From the NCBI GenBank assembly GCA_934271235.1, contig CAKQQT010000005.1, positions 1 through 64,000 of the forward strand: a stretch of 64,000 nt of DNA, written 5' to 3'. This document shows, in pieces, positions 17,349 through 24,966 of this stretch. How positions within the stretch are numbered: position 1 is the first letter of the stretch; each line of letters begins with the position of its first letter. The notes beneath the pieces are model-generated. The model did not search any database. It worked only from the letters and a program-made list of their open reading frames with translations, and was not told the DNA's origin. The stretch comes from an uncultured Clostridia bacterium (GTDB lineage: Bacteria > Bacillota > Clostridia > Peptostreptococcales > Anaerovoracaceae). The position numbers and the translations under genes are program-made.

Positions 17349-18383
17349 ATGAAAGTTTACGAATACCATCATCAAGCGGAATATTTTTCATCCAAGATCC
17401 TGGAACGCTATTTTCCGGATATGCGTCTGGGCATTTTTGATATCGAGACGATGGGGCTTTCTCCCTCGCGCGCGGAATGTGTGCTGGCCGGGCTGATGAC
17501 GGTCTCACCGGACGGCAGCTGCACCATGCGGCAGTATTTCGCGGAATCGCTGCGGGAAGAAAAGCAGCTGCTCACCAAACTGTTTGCAGATCTGAACCGC
17601 TTTGAGTACATCCTGACCTATAACGGCAAGCATTTCGACCTGCCGTTTATCACCAAGCGCGCGGAACTGCTGGGACTTACGGATCACCGCGTTCGTCCGT
17701 ACAATCTGGACCTGTATCTCTGTCTAAACGGTCACAGCGAGATCCGCAATATCCTGCCGAGCCTCAAACAGAAAGCCGTGGAAGAATACATGGGTCTCGC
17801 TCCGCAGCGCGGCGATGAGATCTCCGGCAAGGAAAGCATCGCGCTTTACCGCGCTTTCGAAAAAGCGTTTGACGAAAACGAAAAAAAGGATCTTCAGCGC
17901 AAGATCCTCCTGCATAACCACGACGATATCCTGCAGCTGTATAAGATCCTTCCGGTCATCCTGCAGACGGATATCCACAAGGCGATGTACGCGCTGGGAT
18001 TTCCGGTTGCAGGTCAGAACGGCTGGCCGCAGCTGAATCTTTCGTTCTGTAAATGTGCCGACGGCGCGCTGCTGCTTTCCGGAACCTACAGCGGCGAAAC
18101 GTTCCTGTTCTCAGCCTATCCGGCTGATGATCGTCCGTATGACTGCCATTTTTACGCGGATGGCAGTTTTGAGTTTGCTCTGCCGCTTCAGCAATATAAA
18201 GGCAATGCCTTCTGCAATGTCAAAGCCTGCTTCGCCGATACCTCCTGTTTTGAAGAATATCCGGGGTTTGTCAACGGTTTTCTGGTCCTGACGCAGAACC
18301 AAAAGCCGAATTATCTGGAGATCAATATGCTCGCGCGGCGGATCTTGCAAAAGATGATGGAAGATTTCCCAAAAAACACTTGA
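17349..18383 (+). CDS. YprB-like RNase H-fold exonuclease domain protein
   Basis: 344 residues. The first half (about 25-190) is a DEDD-type RNase H-like domain: FDIETMG carries the first Asp/Glu pair, YNGKHFDLPF the second motif, and HNHDDILQLYKI the C-terminal acidic motif. This matches the YprB-type ribonuclease H-like family of Firmicutes. The second half has no named domain. Start ATG lies 10 bases after AGGAGG; a TATAAT and a small ACAGGA/TCCTGT hairpin precede it. Substrate unknown. Confidence 0.8.
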   Translation: MKVYEYHHQAEYFSSKILERYFPDMRLGIFDIETMGLSPSRAECVLAGLMTVSPDGSCTMRQYFAESLREEKQLLTKLFADLNRFEYILTYNGKHFDLPFITKRAELLGLTDHRVRPYNLDLYLCLNGHSEIRNILPSLKQKAVEEYMGLAPQRGDEISGKESIALYRAFEKAFDENEKKDLQRKILLHNHDDILQLYKILPVILQTDIHKAMYALGFPVAGQNGWPQLNLSFCKCADGALLLSGTYSGETFLFSAYPADDRPYDCHFYADGSFEFALPLQQYKGNAFCNVKACFADTSCFEEYPGFVNGFLVLTQNQKPNYLEINMLARRILQKMMEDFPKNT

Positions 18384-18408
18384 AAAGTATCTTCTTTTGT
18401 AGTATACT
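18380..18408 (+). promoter_or_regulatory. Promoter of tRNA-Glu
   Basis: TTGAAA (18380-18385), 17-base spacer, TATACT (18403-18408), 13 bases before the tRNA. The -10 and following bases TATACTATTCAAG recur exactly before tRNA-Arg at 39.0 kb. Confidence 0.75.
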
Positions 18409-18421
18409 ATTCAAGTAATGT

Positions 18422-18496
18422 GGCTCTATGGTCAAGCGGTTAAGACTCCGCCCTCTCACGGCGGCTACCCGGGTTCGAATCCCGGTAGAGTCACCA
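18422..18496 (+). tRNA. tRNA-Glu (CTC)
   Basis: Cloverleaf of 75 bases with encoded CCA. Acceptor GGCTCTA pairs with TAGAGTC; the anticodon stem CCGCC/GGCGG encloses loop CTCTCAC, anticodon CTC; the T arm is CCGGG-TTCGAAT-CCCGG. Standalone unit with its own promoter and terminator. Confidence 0.95.
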
Positions 18497-18497
18497 C

Positions 18498-18533
18498 AAA
18501 AAGACATCTGTTTTTCGCAGATGTCTTTTTTTA
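18498..18533 (+). terminator. Terminator of tRNA-Glu
   Basis: AAAAAGACATCTG and CAGATGTCTTTTT form a 13-bp stem with a T-rich tail right after the tRNA CCA. Confidence 0.88.
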
Positions 18534-18637
18534 TGTTTTGCCGCCATTCGCAAGCCTCGCGTTTCGAAATTCATGTTCAAACGAGAAATTCACGTTATAG
18601 GCCGCGGTCCGACAGCTTGCGTTAAAATCTTGTTGTA

Positions 18638-18917
18638 TAGAACTAGATCTAAATCGCCGTTTGAGCCGAAAAAAAGCATCATGCGTGCGAGAAAGAGACC
18701 GTTGCAGAAGGATAATGGCGCAGAGGGATGTGAGAAAATTCTCGAAATTGCACGAAGGATGTCGAAACATGTAAAAAAAAGAGGAATACATCGATCAGAA
18801 GAGGCAGGAAAAGCGATATTCCTAAGAGCAAAAGCGTCCCGGCATGCTTTTTTTCGTTCCAAAACGCAAAAAGATAGCAGTCCTATGCATCAATTGGATT
18901 TTTCTGGAATTCAGTGA
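18638..18917 (+). repeat. Dispersed repeat family R, copy A
   Basis: About 280 bases strongly similar to the reverse complement of 51840-52135. Shared blocks include AACTAGATC-AAATCGC, GAAAAAAAGCATCAT, ATGTCGAAAC-TGTAAAAAA, and CGGCATGCTTTTTTTCGT followed by ACGCAAAAAG-TAGCAG-CCTATGCAT. Inside each copy CGAAAAAAAGCAT (here 18667-18679) faces its complement ATGCTTTTTTTCG (18844-18856), so the element can fold back. It fills most of the 460-base gap between tRNA-Glu and the radical SAM gene. Nature unknown. Confidence 0.8.
18759..18917 (+). CDS. Possible small protein inside repeat copy A
   Basis: A 52-codon frame starting MSKHVKKRGI and containing RHAFFR, KTQK, SSPMH and FSG. It aligns without gaps over 50 positions to a 56-codon frame in copy B, with about 32 identities, and several of the base differences are silent third-position changes (RAK: AGAGCAAAA against AGGGCCAAA). 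That suggests past or present translation. Against it, no convincing ribosome-binding site precedes this ATG, the composition is very basic, and I know of no family. Treat as tentative. Confidence 0.35.
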   Translation: MSKHVKKRGIHRSEEAGKAIFLRAKASRHAFFRSKTQKDSSPMHQLDFSGIQ

Positions 18918-18936
18918 GCTGGGCACCTCGGCAAGG

Positions 18937-18972
18937 CAGCCAAAACCCGCCGTATCCGGCGGGCTTTGGCTG
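18937..18972. terminator. Long stem-loop, possible bidirectional terminator
   Basis: A 16-base arm CAGCCAAAACCCGCCG pairs with its near-perfect complement across loop TATC. It lies between repeat copy A and the end of the radical SAM gene. There is no clear T tract on either side, so it may work as a Rho-type stop, an mRNA 3' protector, or a repeat unit; a related GCCAAAC/GTTTGGC hairpin stands near 53500-53543. Confidence 0.45.
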
Positions 18973-18993
18973 AAAATATTCTATTCTTTTATG

Positions 18994-20391
18994 CTATTCG
19001 TTTCTTGGTTTATCTGCGGCCGGTGTATGACCTGCTGCCCAAAGACGATCGGCGACCGGAGCCCACTCCTTGGCGTATTCGGTACATTTGCTGCACAGGT
19101 GTTCACAGGTTTCCGGCGCTTCCAGGTCGGTGGACTTGGCGCCGGTGCGGTTGACCAGTTCCTGCAGGATCTCCGGATTTTCCAGCATCGGACACGGTTT
19201 CAGGAAATTGTCATTGAACGGCTGCCCTTCCTTGTATGCCATGAACAGCGGCTGCTGCAGACATTCGAGCAGGGATTTTTCCTTGATGTTGGCGCCGGAA
19301 TAGTGGATGAAGACACACGGTTCCACATCGCCGTTGGCGTTGATATGGCAGTAACGTTCGCCGCCTGCCACGCAGCCGTGTACAAATTCTCCGTCGTTCT
19401 GGAAGTCGATAGCGAACAGTTCTTTGCCGCCCTCGATCCCGCGGATATCCCGGATCTTGTGATACATGTATTCTCTCTGTTCCGGACTCAGGAGCAGATC
19501 GGTGCTGGCGTTGTTGCCGACCGGCATATAATGGAAGAACCATGCGAAGACACAACCCTTGTCGATCAGCATATCCAAGAATTCATCGCTGGTGACCGTC
19601 AGATAATTCTGGCTGGTGTAACAGATGGAAACGCCGAACGGGATATGATGTTCGTGCATCAGATCCATGGCTGCGAGTGCTTTGTGATAATGACCTGCGC
19701 CTCTCCTGCCGTCGTTGCTTTCTTCAAAGCCCTCGATACTGACGGACACGAAGAAATTACCAACTCTCAAAAGATCCTGGCAGAACTTTTCGTCGATCAA
19801 GGTGCCGTTTGTAAACGCGTGGAAAGCCACGTCTTTATGCTTCTCGCAGAGGCGGATGATATCATCCTTTCTGATCAGCGGTTCACCGCCTGTAAAAAGA
19901 TAGGCGTAAATACCGAGTTCCTTGCCTTCGGTGATGATCTTATCCATCATTTCGTAGGAAAGATTCATCTTATTGCCGTACTCCGCGGCCCAGCAGCCTG
20001 TGCAGTGCAGATTGCACGCGGTCGTCGGATCCATCAGAATAATCCACGGAATGTTGCATCCGTATTTTTTCTTCATTTTCAGCGATGTCTTGTAGCCCAT
20101 AAAGCCGGCCTCAAAACCCGCGTTTAGGAGGAAAGTCTTCAAAATGTGCGGATCTACCTCTCTAAGGATTCTCTGCGTATAATGCGTCCATTTACTGTCC
20201 GGATTCTTTGCAAGACTGCGGAGCATCTCGTAAGACGACGCCTCCCAATCATCCCCCATGATTTTTTCTACTTTGTCTACCAAAGGCAGCATCACTTCCG
20301 AAAGATCTTGTGTCTGGCTCTTTTTGATAATAGAGTCCAAAGTCATTTCAAATGCTTTTCTTTCTGCGATATGTGCTAAACTCTTTGCCAT
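18994..20391 (-). CDS. Radical SAM / SPASM-type protein
   Basis: 465 residues. A helical N-terminal part (1-110) precedes a radical SAM core with the [4Fe-4S] motif C126-x3-C130-x2-C133 (TACNLHCTGCW), the FTGGEP motif, and a C-terminal cysteine-rich section (HINANGDVEPCVFIHYS, then CPMLEN and CEHLCSKCTEYAKEW) like SPASM auxiliary-cluster domains. Substrate unknown; the same architecture is found in uncharacterised Clostridia proteins beside TetR regulators. A TetR gene is divergent to it, and paired inverted repeats lie in the shared control region, so it is probably under that regulator. Confidence 0.82.
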   Translation of the reverse strand: MAKSLAHIAERKAFEMTLDSIIKKSQTQDLSEVMLPLVDKVEKIMGDDWEASSYEMLRSLAKNPDSKWTHYTQRILREVDPHILKTFLLNAGFEAGFMGYKTSLKMKKKYGCNIPWIILMDPTTACNLHCTGCWAAEYGNKMNLSYEMMDKIITEGKELGIYAYLFTGGEPLIRKDDIIRLCEKHKDVAFHAFTNGTLIDEKFCQDLLRVGNFFVSVSIEGFEESNDGRRGAGHYHKALAAMDLMHEHHIPFGVSICYTSQNYLTVTSDEFLDMLIDKGCVFAWFFHYMPVGNNASTDLLLSPEQREYMYHKIRDIRGIEGGKELFAIDFQNDGEFVHGCVAGGERYCHINANGDVEPCVFIHYSGANIKEKSLLECLQQPLFMAYKEGQPFNDNFLKPCPMLENPEILQELVNRTGAKSTDLEAPETCEHLCSKCTEYAKEWAPVADRLWAAGHTPAADKPRNE

Positions 20392-20453
20392 ATAGATTCA
20401 CCCTTTCTTTAATCATCATTGACTACCCTTTTGTTTCTGTGATATGTTTTTTT

Positions 20454-20575
20454 ATGTAGGAAATATCACTCGCGATATTTCCGGAATCACGACAAAAGCA
20501 CCTTACGAAACGATCCTCATTCATGCGCGACATGCATGCATAGAAATCTCAGCTTTCGTTACGCGCTTTTATCGG
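20454..20575 (+). repeat. Dispersed structured repeat family E, copy 1
   Basis: Similar over about 120 bases to the reverse complement of 36975-37101. Both start ATGTAGGAAATATC, fold a perfect 9-bp hairpin GGAAATATC/GATATTTCC (here 20459-20482) with different loop bases, then share CGGAAT-ACGACAAAAGCACCTT-CG, and later CATAGAAATCT and TTTCGTTA. Stems are kept while loops differ, as expected for an RNA structure. It sits in the 435-base gap between the radical SAM gene and the divergent TetR gene. Confidence 0.75.
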
Positions 20576-20641
20576 AACCCGCTTTGTAATTCAAGCCTGC
20601 TCCATTTTATATTATAGTCAATTTCTTTGCGTGCATGCATA

Positions 20642-20722
20642 GGACAAATCCGCAAAGATGTCCGATTTTTACACTTCAAAGTTTTTTTGTTACTTTTTTT
20701 GGACAAATCTCGTGTTTTGTCC
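20642..20722. promoter_or_regulatory. Two similar inverted repeats, candidate TetR operators
   Basis: At 20642-20663 and 20701-20722 stand two 22-base imperfect palindromes, both beginning GGACAAATC and ending TGTCC, with centres 59 bases apart. They lie in the region shared by the divergent radical SAM and TetR genes; the second ends 19 bases before the TetR promoter. Binding is inferred, not shown. Confidence 0.5.
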
Positions 20723-20740
20723 AAAAAAATAATCTTTCGT

Positions 20741-20770
20741 TTGCTTATTGTTCTGTATATCCAGTATAAT
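20741..20770 (+). promoter_or_regulatory. SigA-type promoter of the TetR gene
   Basis: TTGCTT (20741-20746) and TATAAT (20765-20770), spacer 18 bases, 56 bases before the ATG at 20827. Confidence 0.6.
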
Positions 20771-20826
20771 GGTATATAACTCATAGAGAATTATAGTACG
20801 TTTTTCGTAGGAAGGAAACCATCGCA

Positions 20827-21399
20827 ATGGCTGATTCGAATATTACAAAACGAGCCTTGGCTGCCGCACTGAAAGAACTCATGGAGCAAAAGCCTTTTTC
20901 CAAGATCAACGTCGCGGAAATCTGCGAAAAATGCGGCATGAATCGGAAGAGCTTCTACTATCATTTCAAAGATAAGTATGACCTTGTAAACTGGATCTTT
21001 GATATGGATTTCGCCAAAGTTTTGGAAGCGCACAGTAAAGATGAGTATTTCACATGGCCGTTTTTGGAAGCGCTCTGCGAATGTTTTTATGAAAATCGCT
21101 GTTTTTATCGCAAGGCACTCAAGATTCGCGAACAAAACTGCCTCATCGACCATTATCGTGAAAAATTAGAGCCATTCATGCAGGCAGGTATGCGCAAAAT
21201 TCTGCATGAAACGGAATATATGGATTTTCAAATCAACTTTTTTGCGGACGCCTTCATCGGTTCTTTGGAGCGCTGGCTTTCGGAGAGTGACTGCATGCCG
21301 GCGTCCGAACTGATCGTTCGCGTCAAAGCCTGCATCAAATCCTGCGCGGAGATCGCGGAGATCTCAGGAAGCGCCGAGCAAAAAAATATCTCTCAATAA
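20827..21399 (+). CDS. TetR/AcrR-family transcriptional regulator
   Basis: 190 residues. The N-terminal helix-turn-helix is canonical (TKRALAAALKELMEQKPFSKINVAEICEKCGMNRKSFYYHFKDKYDLV, about 7-54). The C-terminal ligand domain resembles the DhaS-like subgroup and has several cysteines (ALCECF, NRCF, IKSCAE). Start ATG follows AGGAAGGAAA. It is divergent to the radical SAM gene, its most likely target together with itself. Effector unknown. Confidence 0.85.
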   Translation: MADSNITKRALAAALKELMEQKPFSKINVAEICEKCGMNRKSFYYHFKDKYDLVNWIFDMDFAKVLEAHSKDEYFTWPFLEALCECFYENRCFYRKALKIREQNCLIDHYREKLEPFMQAGMRKILHETEYMDFQINFFADAFIGSLERWLSESDCMPASELIVRVKACIKSCAEIAEISGSAEQKNISQ

Positions 21400-21411
21400 A
21401 CCTGAAGAAAA

Positions 21412-21457
21412 GGAGATGTCGCACTGATTGCTTTCTTTCAATCAGTGCGACATCTCC
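21412..21457. terminator. Perfect 19-bp hairpin, bidirectional terminator
   Basis: Arms 21412-21430 and 21439-21457 are perfectly complementary around CTTTCTTT. It lies between the convergent TetR gene and ortB. On the minus strand TTTTCTTC follows, on the plus strand a looser T-rich tail, so it can stop transcription from both sides. Confidence 0.8.
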
Positions 21458-21505
21458 ATATGATCTTTCTTACGGCATTTTCTCACATTCTTCTGCAAAA
21501 ATCGA

Positions 21506-22927
21506 TTACTCTATATCTATGCCATGTTCTTTTAATTCAGCTTCGACGAAATCCCTATCTTTTCTAATTTCTTCCATAATATACTTAATATCTTCTTCTG
21601 TAGCCTTTTCCATATGATAGTTCTTCACGCAGTTCTTAATATAAGATTTCTTAGCATGTTCCAAATCGTAATTCCTTGCTTTGATTTCAGATGGATTCTC
21701 CGGAAATACCAGAGATTTTCCCGATACCTCTTCATCCGGGTTTCCGAATCTGACATCAATACCGTTCTGTTTCGCGAAAGTCAGCTGCGGCATCACATGC
21801 TTGCCCGCACCGGTATATTCTGTTTCCTGTACGATAATCATCTGATCTTCGTCCATTTCCTGCGCAAGTGCGAACGCTGCGGTCAAAGACGTATTTCCGG
21901 CAGGGCCTCTCTCATATCCTTCCAAAACTGCTAATGCCTGTGTGATATAGAACACTTCGCCCTGCTTTACGGTAACCAATCTGTCCATATAGCGCAGAGT
22001 TCGCGCTGCATTTCTTGGACAGTCAGAACGATCCGGCCATGTTACGAACGGAAGTCCAAATCCTGTGTGTCCGGTTGTACAGGATTTCTTGTTAAAATCC
22101 TTATCTGACGCCATATGCAGTCCGGACAAATCAATACAAGCACCATATATCTTCGTATCGTTTGCTCCAGCCTTTCTCAATCCCCTAGCTGTTCCCGTCA
22201 GATTTCCACCACCGGCATTGGTGCATACAACAACATCCGGATCCTTGCCGAATCTCTCCCTGCATTGTTCAGCAATTTCATAACCCAGCGTTTCGACGCC
22301 TGCGATACCGAACGGAGTATACAGGGAGGCATTGAAATATCCCGTATCTTCCAAGAGACTCAGGTGGGTGGTGAACAGTTCCGGACCTACAGTCAGCTGT
22401 ACAACCTCGGCCCCATATGCCTCGCAGATCCTCTGTTTTTCCAAAATTTCAGGCTGCCCAACTTTTTTGTCATCATAGCATTCCTGTACTACGATGCATT
22501 TTAGTCCGTGCATTGCAGCCTGCGCCGCTACTGCTGCGCCATAGTTACCGGAAGTTGCAGCGATCACACCTTTATATCCCAGCTTTTTCGCATGGTGTAC
22601 AGCGATCGATGCTCTTCTCGCCTTAAAGCTTCCGGATGCATTGGAAGCTTCATCCTTAATGAAAATTCTCGCGCCTTTGCCTGTCGGCGCATACTTTCTG
22701 GCCAGCGCAGTCAGATTTCTCATTTCGATCAACGGCGTATTTCCTACACCGTGGAATAGTTGGATTTTTCGCATTTCATCCATGGAATATCCAATTTTCC
22801 TCATCATTCCTTCGTAGTCGAACCCGATACCTTCATATTCGAATTCGTCATAGTCAATCTTCATTGCGTTCCGAATGATATCATTCTTCCGTGCGTTAAT
22901 CGCACCGTAAGATTTATCTAATGCCAT
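21506..22927 (-). CDS. ortB: 2-amino-4-oxopentanoate thiolase, beta subunit
   Basis: 473 residues. A fold-type II PLP enzyme: the PLP lysine is K102 in NASGSFKARRA, with the SGNYG phosphate-side motif and the glycine loop TNAGGGNLTG. Together with OrtA it splits 2-amino-4-oxopentanoate with CoA to D-alanine and acetyl-CoA, the last step of oxidative ornithine fermentation in Clostridia. ortA precedes it with a one-base overlap. The other ornithine-pathway genes (oraSE, ord) are not in the window, so substrate supply is elsewhere. Confidence 0.9.
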   Translation of the reverse strand: MALDKSYGAINARKNDIIRNAMKIDYDEFEYEGIGFDYEGMMRKIGYSMDEMRKIQLFHGVGNTPLIEMRNLTALARKYAPTGKGARIFIKDEASNASGSFKARRASIAVHHAKKLGYKGVIAATSGNYGAAVAAQAAMHGLKCIVVQECYDDKKVGQPEILEKQRICEAYGAEVVQLTVGPELFTTHLSLLEDTGYFNASLYTPFGIAGVETLGYEIAEQCRERFGKDPDVVVCTNAGGGNLTGTARGLRKAGANDTKIYGACIDLSGLHMASDKDFNKKSCTTGHTGFGLPFVTWPDRSDCPRNAARTLRYMDRLVTVKQGEVFYITQALAVLEGYERGPAGNTSLTAAFALAQEMDEDQMIIVQETEYTGAGKHVMPQLTFAKQNGIDVRFGNPDEEVSGKSLVFPENPSEIKARNYDLEHAKKSYIKNCVKNYHMEKATEEDIKYIMEEIRKDRDFVEAELKEHGIDIE

Positions 22928-23232
22928 TATTTGTCACCTCCGAATAATATCTCTTTTAGCTGCAATTCCACCTTTAACAGCTCCGGCTGAAAATCACCAT
23001 AATCATGGATATATCTTGGGTTTACATCGCAAAGAACCCCCTTCGTGATACGTCCGGTTACGGTTTTTATTTCAATTTCATCGCCCATTTCACCATTCTG
23101 CTGCGCAATCCCTTTTACCCAAAGTTTCAGATCACAAGCCTGCGTATCTGCAGGAAGCTGCGGCGCTCTTTGTCCGGCCGGCAACATAATATTTTCAATT
23201 TGTACCCAATCACCTTTTTTAACACTAACCAT
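22927..23232 (-). CDS. ortA: 2-amino-4-oxopentanoate thiolase, alpha subunit
   Basis: 101 residues, matching the small OrtA subunit, with the start KKGDWVQIENIMLPAGQRAPQLP and the middle GRITKGVLCDVNPRYIHDYGDFQPEL typical of the family. It has no catalytic PLP site of its own and is needed with OrtB. Start ATG follows AAAGGAG. It lies 43 bases after nhaC and overlaps ortB by one base, so nhaC-ortA-ortB is one operon. Confidence 0.9.
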   Translation of the reverse strand: MVSVKKGDWVQIENIMLPAGQRAPQLPADTQACDLKLWVKGIAQQNGEMGDEIEIKTVTGRITKGVLCDVNPRYIHDYGDFQPELLKVELQLKEILFGGDK

Positions 23233-23275
23233 TGCAAATTACTCCTTTCAAATTCATCCTCTGCAGCCCTATCCC

Positions 23276-24724
23276 TTAAACCAGGTATTCTTTTCGCTGT
23301 TCTTCCGGAAGCTGATCCATCAGATCGTGACGGCCGGTACCGGTAAAAATACATACCGTCATGACGCCCAGCATTGCAAAGCAGTAGAAGCAGCAAGGGA
23401 TGATCGCCGCTGCTGTCAGCGGTGCCGTACTGTCCGCAGCAAATCCCAACGTGTAAATCATTGCAGGTGTCCAAGGCAAACAGTATACCAAAGTGTTGGA
23501 TTGTGCATCCAGCAGGTTCGCGGTGTGGTAAGGGCTGATGCCGTATTTCTTGGACAACGGTTTCGCGAAGGACGCTCCCACGGTCAGAATCGCCGGTGCA
23601 TTCAAACCCATGATGGCAGAAAGGGCAATAACCATAAAGGAGATGGTTCCTTCTGCAGATTTTTCACCTCTTGCTATTTTTTCTAATTTTTCCAGAAGCA
23701 TGATATCGCCTTCTCCGGCTCTCATGACGCTGATGGAGCCAAAGAGCAGCAGGGCTAAAATGCATACCTGCAGCATGCTGCTGATGCCTGTGTAAATAAC
23801 ACCGTCAACCACTCTGTCCAGCGCTGCAGCGTCACCATGCACACCGATAACAGCCGGTACCTCGGCGTTTTCCACATCGATCTGAATAAAATCAAATAAT
23901 CCGCATACGCATGCGGTCAGGCATCCGAGAACAATGCCCACAGACGTTGCAATAATGATATCACCGGTTTTGATTGCAATGTAAATGGTAATGACGACCG
24001 GGATCAGCATGACCAAAGTGATCGGATCAAACTCATAAGTCTCCGCAGCAGCACTGATACCACTGCTGGTCATGTTCCCGTAAACAATCGTACAGATAAT
24101 GGTAATGATCCCTGCTGCCAGTGCATATTTCAGTCTGGATTTTACAACTCCCGGTACATCCACATCCTGTGAAGTTGCGGAACAGATCGTCGTGTCAGAG
24201 ATCGGTGCCAAATTGTCTCCAAAGGCTGCGCCGGAGATGATGACACCGGCCAGCAGCGACGGAGATGCTCCCAGTGCCACACCGGCAGGATACAGCACGC
24301 CCATACCTGCCGCAATGGTACCAAAGCCTGTACCTGAAGCTGTTGCAAACAAGGCCGCAGCCAAAAAAGTGATAACCGCAAATGTCGTCGGACCTACTCC
24401 GATGTCGGCAGCTATACCTGCAATGCCGTTCGCTAAACCGGACATCCTCAGGATTCTGGAAAATACCCCGGCAAAGATCCAACATACGACCGGTATGATA
24501 GCCTCTTTGCTTGCCATACCGTCAATAACCGCGTCTGCATACTGCTTCTTATCCTTCGCGAAGAAGAAAGGGATCAAGATCGCGGTAAAGGCCGGCACCC
24601 AGAGAGCGCCGTCTGAAATAGACTGCCACACAAAGGTAGTCATAATAATCATTACGATAAAGATAATGAACGGCAGAAATGAAACTCCTGCTCCACCATA
24701 GAATTCTAACTTTTTCTTTTGCAT
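23276..24724 (-). CDS. NhaC-family Na+/H+ antiporter-type transporter
   Basis: 482 residues, about eleven membrane segments. Family motifs include SGAAFGDNLAPISDTTICSATSQDVDVPG, with the conserved Asp and Ser/Thr residues of the ion path, and GTGFGTIAAGMG. Several NhaC relatives in fermenting Clostridia exchange amino acids or organic acids rather than plain Na+/H+. Being first in the ortAB operon and behind a sigma-54 promoter, it may bring in the amino-acid substrate or export a product. Start follows TAAGGAGG. Confidence 0.88.
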   Translation of the reverse strand: MQKKKLEFYGGAGVSFLPFIIFIVMIIMTTFVWQSISDGALWVPAFTAILIPFFFAKDKKQYADAVIDGMASKEAIIPVVCWIFAGVFSRILRMSGLANGIAGIAADIGVGPTTFAVITFLAAALFATASGTGFGTIAAGMGVLYPAGVALGASPSLLAGVIISGAAFGDNLAPISDTTICSATSQDVDVPGVVKSRLKYALAAGIITIICTIVYGNMTSSGISAAAETYEFDPITLVMLIPVVITIYIAIKTGDIIIATSVGIVLGCLTACVCGLFDFIQIDVENAEVPAVIGVHGDAAALDRVVDGVIYTGISSMLQVCILALLLFGSISVMRAGEGDIMLLEKLEKIARGEKSAEGTISFMVIALSAIMGLNAPAILTVGASFAKPLSKKYGISPYHTANLLDAQSNTLVYCLPWTPAMIYTLGFAADSTAPLTAAAIIPCCFYCFAMLGVMTVCIFTGTGRHDLMDQLPEEQRKEYLV

Positions 24725-24784
24725 GATTTCCTCCTTACATTACGATCGCGTATAAGTACTGCATTTTTTAACAAAAATATGTTA

Positions 24785-24800
24785 CGCAATTATCGTGCCA
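24785..24800 (-). promoter_or_regulatory. Consensus sigma-54 promoter of nhaC-ortAB
   Basis: Read on the minus strand: TGGCACGATAATTGCG, i.e. the -24 GG element TGGCAC and the -12 GC element TTGC with the exact spacing. It lies 60 bases upstream of the nhaC start. Such promoters need a AAA+ activator, and one is encoded immediately upstream on the same strand. Confidence 0.85.
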
Positions 24801-24901
24801 CATGTTTTTTTGAGGAAACATTGCAGGGATTTTTCGCCCTGTTCACTGAAATTTCAAGGATTTTCGCTCTGTTCCGCTCTCCGTTCCTCGCCTTACGGCA
24901 T

Positions 24902-24946
24902 AAAAAAACATGGAAAAATTTTTCCACCCGGAAGAATCTTTCCATG
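24902..24946 (-). terminator. Terminator of the kinase/regulator operon
   Basis: The minus strand folds a 17-bp stem (24909-24946, one G-U pair and one mismatch, loop GGGT) followed by seven T. It isolates the regulator genes from the sigma-54 promoter. One arm contains the perfect palindrome TGGAAAAATTTTTCCA (24911-24926), which could double as an activator site about 110 bases upstream of the sigma-54 promoter. Confidence 0.82.
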
Positions 24947-24966
24947 CTATTTGTTTCTGACTCCAT

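Noticed and set aside
18844..20127. 427-codon plus-strand frame opposite the radical SAM gene
   Set aside because: Antisense to an intact CxxxCxxC radical SAM gene and reads through repeat copy A; no domain visible.
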